This document shows, piece after piece, positions 39,606 to 46,705 of a DNA stretch of 64,000 bases (position 1 is its first letter; every line of letters starts with the position of its first letter). Below the pieces are notes generated by a model that searched no databases, had not been told where the DNA came from, and saw nothing but the letters and a program-made list of their open reading frames with translations. Source of the DNA: Pseudomonadota bacterium (GTDB lineage: Bacteria > Pseudomonadota > Alphaproteobacteria > Rhizobiales > Rhizobiaceae). The position numbers and the translations under genes were made by a program. The stretch spans positions 5,558 to 69,557 of the forward strand of contig JAEWLS010000042.1 in NCBI GenBank assembly GCA_023457435.1, read 5' to 3'.

Positions 39606-40184
39606 TCAGATGTTCCTGCTCCCCGGCTTCACCGGCGGTATCGCCGCCAGCTCCGGCGGCAGCGCGTCGGCAGGATAAGCCGGCACCTCGTATTCCGCGA
39701 GCGGCACCAGCGGCACGCCGACGTCGGCCTTCCCTGCCGAGCGGTCGATGATGCAGGCGGCCGCGACGACCTCGGCGCCGAGTTCGCGCATGCAGTCGAC
39801 GGTCTCGCGGATCGACAGGCCGGTCGTGACGATGTCTTCGACGATCACCACGCGCGCCCCCTTCTCGACTTCGAAGCGGCGCAACCGGAAGACGCCGTTC
39901 TCGCGCTCGACCCAGATGGCCGGAACGCCGAGATGCCGAGACGTTTCGTAGGCGGGGATCAAGCCGCCGACTGCCGGTCCGACCACATAATCGATCTTGC
40001 CCGGGACCTTGTCGGAGATCTTCTTCGCCAGCGCCTTGCACAGTCTCTCGGTGCGATCGGCGTGCATGAAGACGCGCGCCTTCTGGAGGAAGACCGGGCT
40101 GCGCAGGCCTGACGTCAGGATGAAGTGGCCAGTAAGCATCGCGCCCGACTCGCGGAAGATGTCGAGTACCTCGTCGCGCGTCAT
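39606..40184 (-). CDS. pyrE: Orotate phosphoribosyltransferase
   Basis: PyrE joins orotate to PRPP in pyrimidine synthesis. The 192-residue protein has the PRPP motif VVIVEDIVTTGLSIRETV and the substrate region LTSGLRSPVFLQKARVF. It starts eight bases after the rsh stop. The ATG at 40184 gives MTRDEVLDIFRESGAMLTGHF as the standard N-terminus. The pyrC-like gene lies 14 kb away and is not linked. Confidence 0.96.
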   Translation of the reverse strand: MTRDEVLDIFRESGAMLTGHFILTSGLRSPVFLQKARVFMHADRTERLCKALAKKISDKVPGKIDYVVGPAVGGLIPAYETSRHLGVPAIWVERENGVFRLRRFEVEKGARVVIVEDIVTTGLSIRETVDCMRELGAEVVAAACIIDRSAGKADVGVPLVPLAEYEVPAYPADALPPELAAIPPVKPGSRNI

Positions 40185-40192
40185 GAATGCTC

Positions 40193-42415
40193 CTATCCGT
40201 TGACCCGGCGCGCTTCCGACACGCTCGGATGGTCCTTCAGCTGCGAAAGCAGCCGGCTCAGCTGTTTCAAATCCCAAACTTCGAGGTCGATCAGCATCTC
40301 GGTGAAATCGGGCGCAGTCCGCAACATCGACAGCGTGTGGATGTTGGCGTCATTGGCCGCAACAACCTGGGCGATGTTCGCGAGAGAGCCCGGTTCGTTC
40401 AGCGCGGTGACCGCGATGCGCGCCGGGAAGCGTTCCTTCATGTCCTCGTCGATATCCCAGCGCACGTCGATCCAGCGCTCCGGCTGGTCGTCGAACGCGT
40501 TGAGCGACGGCGACTGGATCGGATAGATCGTGATTCCGGTGCCAGGCTGCATGATGCCGACGATGCGGTCGCCGGGCACCGCACCTTCCGGCGCGAAACG
40601 CACGGGAAGATCGCCGCCGACGCCTCGGATGGGCAGGGCGCGCTTGGCGGCGCCGGCCTTGCTGCGTGCCCGTCCCGGTATCTGGAACAGCATTCCGGCA
40701 GCGTTGCGCAGGTTGACCCAACCCTCCTCGCGCTGTTTCGGCGTCGCCGTCGTCGCGCGCTCTTCCTTGTACTCGGGGAAGACTGCGCGAATGACGTCCG
40801 GCGATGCGATCTCGCCGCGGCCGACGGCGGCGAGCACATCCTCGATGTCCTTGCGCGCCAGCCGATGAAGGACAGGCTTGAGGCTCTCCTTGGCAAAGGT
40901 CTTGCCGGCACGCTCGAAAGCACGCTCGAGGATGCGCACGCCGAGCCCGGAATACTGCTTACGGATTGCCATTTTCGTCGCACGGCGGATCGCTTGGCGC
41001 GCCTTGCCGGTGACGACGAGGCTCTCCCATGCGGCAGGCGGCACCTGCGCCTTCGAGCGTATGATTTCGACCTCGTCGCCGTTCTTGAGTTCGGTCATCA
41101 GCGGCATGATGCGGCCGTTGATCTTGGCACCCACGCAGGTGTCGCCCACCTCGGTGTGTACCGCGTAAGCGAAGTCGATCGGCGTCGCCCCCTTGGGCAG
41201 GGCGATCAGCGTGCCTTTCGGCGTGAAGCAGAACACCTGATCCTGGAACAGCTCGAGCTTGGTGTTCTCGAGGAATTCCTCGGGGCTGTCGCCTTCCGCC
41301 AGCGCGGCGATGGTCTGGCGCAGCCAGCCATAGGCGTTCGTGTCCTTCGAGATCGCCCGGCCGCCGATCTCGGTGACGCTGCCCATGTCCTTGTAGAGCG
41401 CGTGGGCGGCAACGCCGAACTCGGCAATGCTGTTCATCTCGGCGGTGCGCACCTGCAGCTCTATGCGCTGGCTCGACGGGCCGACGATCGTGGTGTGGAT
41501 CGAGCGATAGTCGTTCTGCTTCGGTGTGGAGATGTAATCCTTGAAGCGCCCCGGCACCATCGACCAGCGCGTATGGATGGCGCCGAGCGCGCGATAGCAG
41601 TCCTCGACGGTTTGCACGATGACGCGGAAGCCGAAGATGTCGGAGAGCTGCTCAAAGGACAGCGCCTTGGTCTCCATCTTGCGGAACACCGACCAGGGCT
41701 TCTTCTGGCGGCTGGTGACCTTGGCGACGATGCCGCGCTGGTCGAGCAGTTCGCGCAGCGAATTGCTGATCGCCTCGATGACGCCCTTGCTGCGCTCGGC
41801 CGTGTCCATGAGCCGCGCGGTCACCGTACGGTAGGCTTCCGGGTTGATGGTGCGGAAGGCGAGGTCCTCGAGCTCCTCGCGCATGTCCTGCATACCCATG
41901 CGGCCCGCCAGCGGCGCATAGATGTCCATCGTCTCCTCGGCGATGCGAAGGCGCTTGGCCTCCGGCATGTGGCCGAGCGTGCGCATGTTGTGCAGGCGGT
42001 CGGCCAGCTTGACGAGAAGAACGCGGACGTCGTCGGCGATGGCGAGCAGCAGCTTGCGCAGGTTCTCGGCCTGCTCGGCCTTCTTCGAGACCAGATCCAG
42101 CTTCTTGAGCTTGGTCAGTCCCTCGACGAGACGCCCCATGTCGGGGCCGAAGAGTTCGTCGATCTCGGCGCGCGTGGCCGTGGTGTCCTCGATCGTGTCG
42201 TGCAGCAGCGCGACGGCGATCGTCGCCTCGTCGACATGCATCTCGGTGAGGATCGCAGCAACCTCAAGGGGATGCGAGAAATATGGATCGCCGGAAGCGC
42301 GCTTCTGGTGGCCATGCTTCTGCATGGCATAGACGTAGGCCTTGTTGAGCAGCGCCTCGTTGACGTCAGGCTTGTAGCGCTGGACGCGCTCGACAAGCTC
42401 GTACTGACGCATCAT
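40193..42415 (-). CDS. rsh: Bifunctional (p)ppGpp synthetase/hydrolase (Rel/Spo)
   Basis: Rsh makes and breaks the alarmone (p)ppGpp and is the only long RelA/SpoT enzyme in most alphaproteobacteria. The 740-residue protein has an N-terminal HD hydrolase domain (SHPLEVA, LLHDTIEDT), a synthetase domain (DYISTPKQNDYRSIHT), a TGS domain (FTPKGTLIALPKGATPIDFAY) and a C-terminal ACT domain. Both catalytic halves look intact. It follows rpoZ and precedes pyrE. A strong 14-bp hairpin lies 20 bases upstream of its start. Confidence 0.96.
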   Translation of the reverse strand: MMRQYELVERVQRYKPDVNEALLNKAYVYAMQKHGHQKRASGDPYFSHPLEVAAILTEMHVDEATIAVALLHDTIEDTTATRAEIDELFGPDMGRLVEGLTKLKKLDLVSKKAEQAENLRKLLLAIADDVRVLLVKLADRLHNMRTLGHMPEAKRLRIAEETMDIYAPLAGRMGMQDMREELEDLAFRTINPEAYRTVTARLMDTAERSKGVIEAISNSLRELLDQRGIVAKVTSRQKKPWSVFRKMETKALSFEQLSDIFGFRVIVQTVEDCYRALGAIHTRWSMVPGRFKDYISTPKQNDYRSIHTTIVGPSSQRIELQVRTAEMNSIAEFGVAAHALYKDMGSVTEIGGRAISKDTNAYGWLRQTIAALAEGDSPEEFLENTKLELFQDQVFCFTPKGTLIALPKGATPIDFAYAVHTEVGDTCVGAKINGRIMPLMTELKNGDEVEIIRSKAQVPPAAWESLVVTGKARQAIRRATKMAIRKQYSGLGVRILERAFERAGKTFAKESLKPVLHRLARKDIEDVLAAVGRGEIASPDVIRAVFPEYKEERATTATPKQREEGWVNLRNAAGMLFQIPGRARSKAGAAKRALPIRGVGGDLPVRFAPEGAVPGDRIVGIMQPGTGITIYPIQSPSLNAFDDQPERWIDVRWDIDEDMKERFPARIAVTALNEPGSLANIAQVVAANDANIHTLSMLRTAPDFTEMLIDLEVWDLKQLSRLLSQLKDHPSVSEARRVNG

Positions 42416-42434
42416 GGGCGAAGATTCCAAACGA

Positions 42435-42470
42435 AGACGGGCGCTGCGTCGATCGATGCAGCGCCCGTCT
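42435..42470 (-). promoter_or_regulatory. Long perfect hairpin between rpoZ and rsh
   Basis: The arms at 42435-42447 and 42458-42470 are exact complements (AGACGGGCGCTGC and its partner), with a ten-base loop. On the minus strand the hairpin ends 19 bases before the rsh ATG and is followed by only a weak TCTTCGTTT tract. It may be an attenuator or partial terminator after rpoZ, or may shape translation of rsh. Confidence 0.6.
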
Positions 42471-42521
42471 AGATAAGCAGCTTCAGCGCCGGACGAAAGT
42501 CCGAAGCGCGCTTCTGGACTA

Positions 42522-42908
42522 TCAGAAGTCCTCGTTCTTCTCCGGCGGTACGAGACCCTCGATGCCGGCCAGCAGGTCCTCTTCCGACATGCGGTCGAAG
42601 GTGATGTTCTCTTCCGGCTCGTCCGACGCGTCGGCATTGTCGGCGATGAGCGTGGCGGCGTCGGCCTCCGGCTCGTCGACCTCGACGTGCTTCTGCAGCG
42701 AGTGGATCAGGTCCTCCTTGAGATCGCCCGGCGCGAGCATCTCGTCGGCAATCTCGCGCAACGCCACGACAGGGTTCTTGTCGTTGTCGCGGTCGACGGT
42801 GATCATGGCGCCCTGCGAGATCTGGCGGGCGCGGTGGCCGGCGAGCAGAACCAGTTCGAAGCGATTCTCGACCTTGTCGATGCAGTCTTCAACGGTGACG
42901 CGGGCCAT
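42522..42908 (-). CDS. rpoZ: RNA polymerase omega subunit
   Basis: RpoZ helps RNA polymerase assembly and is part of the ppGpp-binding site in many bacteria. The 128-residue protein begins ARVTVEDCIDKVENRFELVLLAGHRARQISQG in pieces, the omega signature, and has the long acidic C-terminal tail seen in rhizobia. The ATG at 42908 is preferred to a TTG one codon upstream. Adjacency to rsh is conserved and fits a shared stringent-response role. Confidence 0.96.
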   Translation of the reverse strand: MARVTVEDCIDKVENRFELVLLAGHRARQISQGAMITVDRDNDKNPVVALREIADEMLAPGDLKEDLIHSLQKHVEVDEPEADAATLIADNADASDEPEENITFDRMSEEDLLAGIEGLVPPEKNEDF

Positions 42909-43141
42909 CAACTGCCCCTTTCATGGATACGGATGTGCGGAGGTTGCGCCGCACATAGACCGAAGCCGCGCGGATTTCAAGCGCGGCGGCGGTCTGCAGG
43001 TGCGTACACAATCGCTCTACGAGAACGCGGACTACTTGGAAAGCGCTGACCGTGGCGCTAATTCGAAATGGCCGCACCGCAGCTTTGCGCGGACTTTCGC
43101 GGACGCGTTTTCAACGACATGACTTTTCAGCAGAGGCTCCC

Positions 43142-43741
43142 ATGTTCGATCCGCGCGAGAAGATTGCCCTGTTCATAGATGGCGCGAACCTTTACGCGAC
43201 CTCGCGCGCGCTCGGATTCGACATCGATTACCGAAAGCTCCTCGAAAGCTTCCAGCGCCGCGGGTATCTGTTGCGCGCTTACTATTACACGGCGCTGATC
43301 GAGGACCAGGAGTACTCGTCGATCCGCCCGCTGATCGATTGGCTCGACTACAATGGCTACAAGGTCGTGACGAAGCCGGCCAGGGAGTTCACGGACTCAG
43401 CCGGCCGCCGCAAGATCAAGGGCAACATGGACATCGAGCTCGCCATCGACGCGATGGAGCTCGCCTTTGCCGAAGTCGTCGATCACATCGTCATCTTCTC
43501 AGGCGACGGCGACTTCCGCACGCTGGTCGATGCGCTGCAGCGGCGCGGGCGCAAGGTGTCGATCGTCTCCACCATGGCGTCGCAGCCGCCGATGATCTCC
43601 GACGACCTGCGCCGGCAGGCGGATCACTTCATCGACCTCGCATCGCTGCGCGGCGAGATCGGGCGCGATCCGTCGGAGCGCCCGGTTAGGCGGCACGAGC
43701 CTGCCGCCCTGCCTGCCGCAACGCGCGAGGATGAATACTGA
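43142..43741 (+). CDS. NYN domain protein (LabA/DUF88-like)
   Basis: This is a 199-residue NYN (Nedd4-BP1/YacP-like nuclease) domain protein of the LabA/DUF88 type. The PIN-like acids are seen in ALFIDGANLYATSR, GNMDIELAIDAMELA and IFSGDGDFRTLVDAL. It may be an RNA or DNA nuclease. It is divergent from rpoZ (233-base gap). The ATG at 43142 has a good upstream purine run. The glycosylase gene begins two bases after its stop. Confidence 0.92.
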   Translation: MFDPREKIALFIDGANLYATSRALGFDIDYRKLLESFQRRGYLLRAYYYTALIEDQEYSSIRPLIDWLDYNGYKVVTKPAREFTDSAGRRKIKGNMDIELAIDAMELAFAEVVDHIVIFSGDGDFRTLVDALQRRGRKVSIVSTMASQPPMISDDLRRQADHFIDLASLRGEIGRDPSERPVRRHEPAALPAATREDEY

Positions 43742-43743
43742 CC

Positions 43744-44421
43744 GTGCCGCCGCTCGCGCTGCAGCCGCACGAGCCGAGCCCGGACTGCCCGATCTGTCCG
43801 CGTCTCCGCAACTTCATCCTGGAGTGGCGTGCGCGCGAACCTGCCTGGCACAACGCGCCGGTGCCGACATTCATGCCGCCTGGCGGCGAGGCCGAGGTCG
43901 TTCTGCTGATCGTCGGTCTGGCACCGGGGCTGCGCGGCGCCAACCGAACCGGCCGGCCTTTCACCGGCGACTATGCCGGCGATCTCCTGTATGCGACCCT
44001 CGGCAAGTACGGCATGGCACGAGGCGTCTTCCAGGCAAGGCCCGATGACGGGCTGGAGCTTGTCGGCACCGCCATCACCAATGCGGTGCGCTGCGTCCCG
44101 CCGCAGAACAAGCCCGAGGGCGGCGAGATAGCGAATTGCCGCCAGTTCCTGGTCCCGACGCTTTCGTCGTTCCCGAAGCTTCGCGCGGTTCTGGCGCTCG
44201 GCGCCATAGCGCACCAGTCCACGGTTCGGGCGCTCGGCGGACGGGTGGCGGCGCACAAGTTCGGCCACGGCGCACGTCACGAACTTGGCGGCATCACGCT
44301 CTTCGCGAGCTACCACTGCTCCCGCTACAACACGAATACCGGCGTCCTGACGACGGAGATGTTCGAAGCCGTCTTCGCCGACATTGCGGGATTCATGGAA
44401 GGGCACGCGGGGGGATTGTAA
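43744..44421 (+). CDS. Family-5 uracil-DNA glycosylase (UdgB-like)
   Basis: This is a 225-residue uracil-DNA glycosylase of the fourth/fifth family type. Iron-sulphur-type cysteines lie in CPICPRL near the N-terminus, motif 1 reads GLAPGLRGANRTGRPFTGD, and motif 2 reads SYHCSRYNTNTG, matching the UdgB layout more closely than Ung. It removes uracil or deaminated bases from DNA. It starts at GTG 43744, two bases after the NYN gene, so the two are cotranscribed. Confidence 0.9.
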   Translation: MPPLALQPHEPSPDCPICPRLRNFILEWRAREPAWHNAPVPTFMPPGGEAEVVLLIVGLAPGLRGANRTGRPFTGDYAGDLLYATLGKYGMARGVFQARPDDGLELVGTAITNAVRCVPPQNKPEGGEIANCRQFLVPTLSSFPKLRAVLALGAIAHQSTVRALGGRVAAHKFGHGARHELGGITLFASYHCSRYNTNTGVLTTEMFEAVFADIAGFMEGHAGGL

Positions 44422-44424
44422 ACC

Positions 44425-44724
44425 ATGGTTTACAGCATTAGAAGAACTGCTGCCTTTATAGAGTGGCAGAATGGTCTGGCTGATCGACATGCCCGTGCAA
44501 GAGTCGCGCAACGCATTGAGAGGCTTGCGAACGGCAACCACGGGGATGTGAAACCGGTCGGCCAGGGCGTCAGCGAGATGCGCATAGACTATGGCCCGGG
44601 GTATCGTGTGTATTTCGTCCGCGACGGCCAGGTGATCTATGTGTTGCTCTGCGGTGGCGATAAGAGCACGCAGAAACAGGACATCCGCTTAGCTCTTCAG
44701 CTCGCCCGCGAACTTAAGGAGTAG
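44425..44724 (+). CDS. RelE/HigB-type toxin
   Basis: This is a 99-residue toxin of the RelE/ParE superfamily, phage-derived Gp49/HigB-like branch. The core is MRIDYGPGYRVYFVRDGQVIYVLLCGGDKSTQKQDI in pieces, with the basic C-terminal helix. It likely cleaves mRNA at the ribosome. The toxin gene is first, as in higBA. The DNA is noticeably AT-richer with rare codons (ATT AGA AGA, TTT ATA), suggesting transfer. It starts four bases after the glycosylase stop. Confidence 0.9.
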   Translation: MVYSIRRTAAFIEWQNGLADRHARARVAQRIERLANGNHGDVKPVGQGVSEMRIDYGPGYRVYFVRDGQVIYVLLCGGDKSTQKQDIRLALQLARELKE

Positions 44725-44727
44725 GAT

Positions 44728-45027
44728 ATGGTGCTTAAGACCTTCCCCTACGATAGCGCGGAGTTTCTCGATACACCTGAGGCCTGGAGCGAGTTCCTCA
44801 AAGCCGCATGTGAGGACGGGACCCCGGCCGAGATCGCCCATGCCCTCGGCGTCATTGCCCGCGCACAGAGCATCACCAAACTCGCCGAGAAGACCGGCAT
44901 GTCGCGGCAGGCGCTCTACAAGGCCCTTAGCGGCGAAGGTAACCCTGAGTTCGCGACCATCGCGAAGGTAGCCGAGGCACTCGGCCTCAGAATCACCTTC
45001 GAGACAAGACCCGAAGCCGCCGAGTAG
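44728..45027 (+). CDS. HigA-type antitoxin (HTH)
   Basis: This is a 99-residue antitoxin with an XRE-like helix-turn-helix (ITKLAEKTGMSRQALYKALSGEGNPEFATIAKVAEALG in pieces, residues 50-90). The N-terminal half would bind the toxin. It lies three bases after the toxin gene with a GGAG ribosome site. Antitoxins of this type repress their own operon. The convergent smpB gene ends three bases beyond its stop. Confidence 0.9.
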   Translation: MVLKTFPYDSAEFLDTPEAWSEFLKAACEDGTPAEIAHALGVIARAQSITKLAEKTGMSRQALYKALSGEGNPEFATIAKVAEALGLRITFETRPEAAE

Positions 45028-45030
45028 CCC

Positions 45031-45507
45031 CTACCCCCGGTCGCGCAGCAGCCGGCCCTTCTCGCGCGACCAGTCGCGCTCCTTCTCGGTCTGTCGCTTG
45101 TCGGCAGCGTTCTTGCCGCGTGCCAGCGCGAGCAGCAGCTTCGCCCTGCCCTGGTCGTTGAAGTAGATCTTCAGCGGCACCATCGTCATGCCCTGACGTT
45201 CGACCGCCTGGCTGAGCTTCGCCATTTCCTTCTTTTTCAGCAACAGCTTCCGCCGGCGCCGCGGTTCGTGATTGAACCGGTTGGCCTGCAGGTACTCAGG
45301 CAGGTAGGAGTTGATCAGCCAGATCTCGCCGCCTTCGACCGACGCGTAAGACTCGGCGATATTGGCATGACCGCCGCGCAGCGACTTCACCTCGGTCCCG
45401 GTCAGCTGCAGTCCGGCCTCGTAGGTGTCCACCACCTCGTAGCTGAAGCGCGCCTTGCGGTTCTCCGCGGCGATCTTGTTGTTCGGATCGGACTTCTTCT
45501 GGTTCAT
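45031..45507 (-). CDS. smpB: SsrA-binding protein SmpB
   Basis: SmpB delivers tmRNA to stalled ribosomes. The 158-residue protein has the family core KIAAENRKARFSYEVVDTYEAGLQLTGTEVKSLR in pieces, NSYLPEYLQANRFNHEPRRRRKLLL, and the basic tail with KEKDWSREKGR-type residues (here ERDWSREKGRLL). The ssrA RNA gene is not seen in the window. dapA lies 25 bases upstream on the same strand, a common alphaproteobacterial order. Confidence 0.96.
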   Translation of the reverse strand: MNQKKSDPNNKIAAENRKARFSYEVVDTYEAGLQLTGTEVKSLRGGHANIAESYASVEGGEIWLINSYLPEYLQANRFNHEPRRRRKLLLKKKEMAKLSQAVERQGMTMVPLKIYFNDQGRAKLLLALARGKNAADKRQTEKERDWSREKGRLLRDRG

Positions 45508-45532
45508 GCCGGCCTACTTCGGCATTGACGCC

Positions 45533-46414
45533 TCAATTGACAAGCCCGGCGAACTGCATCGCCTCGTCGATCCGGGCCGCGGTCGATGCCTCGATCGTCA
45601 CATGCGGGAGGCGAACGACATTCTCGACGCGCCCAAGCCTGGACAGGGCATATTTCGCGCCGCAGAGGCCCGGCTCGATGAAGATCGCCTTGTGCAGTGG
45701 CATCAACCGATCCTGCAACTCCAGCGCGCGCTGCTTGTCATTGGCCAGCGTCGCTTCCTGGAACTCGGCGCACAGCCGCGGCGCGACGTTCGAGGTCACT
45801 GAAATGCAGCCGACCCCGCCATGGGCGTTGAAGCCGAGCGCCGAGGCATCTTCGCCCGACAGCTGGATGAACTCCTTGCCGCAGGTCATGCGCTGCTCCG
45901 AGACGCGCTCGACCCTGCCTGTGGCATCCTTCACCCCGACGATATTCTTGAAGTCGTTGGCAAGCCTGCCCATGGTCTCGGGCGTCATGTCGATCACCGA
46001 GCGCGGCGGGATGTTGTAGATGACGATCGGCAGCGTCGTCGCCCTCGCCAGCGTTGCGTAGTGTTCATAGAGGCCGTGCTGCGTCGGCTTGTTGTAGTAG
46101 GGCGTGACGACGAGAACGGCATCGGCGCCGGCCTGCTCGGCGAACTTGACGAGGCCGACGGCTTCTTCGGTGTTGTTCGATCCGGCGCCTGCGACGACGG
46201 GCACCCTGCCCTTCGCCTGCTCGACGCAGGTCTTGACGACAGCGCGGTGCTCTTCATGGCTGAGCGTCGGAGACTCTCCCGTCGTGCCAACCGGAACGAG
46301 TCCGCTCGTCCCTTCGGCGATCTGCCAGTCGACGAAGGCACGAAAGGCTTTCTCGTCGAAGCGCCGATCGCTGGTGAACGGCGTGACGAGCGCGGTGAGC
46401 GAGCCTCTCAGCAT
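45533..46414 (-). CDS. dapA: 4-hydroxy-tetrahydrodipicolinate synthase
   Basis: DapA condenses pyruvate with aspartate semialdehyde at the start of the lysine and diaminopimelate branch. The 293-residue TIM barrel has GTTGESPTL, the catalytic tyrosine in TPYYNKPTQHG, and the Schiff-base lysine in GVKDATG. The start at 46414 places LRGSLTALVTPF at the N-terminus, as is normal. The gene precedes smpB. The divergent gap to the transglycosylase is 291 bases and has no other gene that I can see. Confidence 0.96.
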   Translation of the reverse strand: MLRGSLTALVTPFTSDRRFDEKAFRAFVDWQIAEGTSGLVPVGTTGESPTLSHEEHRAVVKTCVEQAKGRVPVVAGAGSNNTEEAVGLVKFAEQAGADAVLVVTPYYNKPTQHGLYEHYATLARATTLPIVIYNIPPRSVIDMTPETMGRLANDFKNIVGVKDATGRVERVSEQRMTCGKEFIQLSGEDASALGFNAHGGVGCISVTSNVAPRLCAEFQEATLANDKQRALELQDRLMPLHKAIFIEPGLCGAKYALSRLGRVENVVRLPHVTIEASTAARIDEAMQFAGLVN

Positions 46415-46705
46415 GGTTCTGGCAGTCCTTGGCTACAGCGCCGGGAGAGACCCCGGCAAGAGGTCGCGCACCATAGTGGCGGCCAGCCGAACCGGCAAGC
46501 GAGCAGCGTCCGCGAAGGCATTGGGCCTGTCGCCGGGTTGCCGCCACATTCGGCGGATAGGCGTCGCCTCGACACGGCGGGTCATGTCTCATGCATAGAA
46601 TGCAGACGATCCGCGTAACCATCCGTTTACCGGACCTTCACCAGCTCGGCGATAGCTTTGCCCTTCGTCCCCCGCTTGGTATTGTGTACGGATAGGGATC
46701 GCACA

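Noticed and set aside
40187..42472. A 761-codon open frame antisense to rsh
   Set aside because: It mirrors the codon pattern of a GC-rich gene on the other strand, its product is rich in Arg, Asp, His and Ala without any fold signal, and rsh is intact and certain.
42909..43141. A short frame upstream of the NYN gene (from 43052)
   Set aside because: The extra 30 codons have no ribosome site, while the ATG at 43142 gives the conserved start of the NYN domain.
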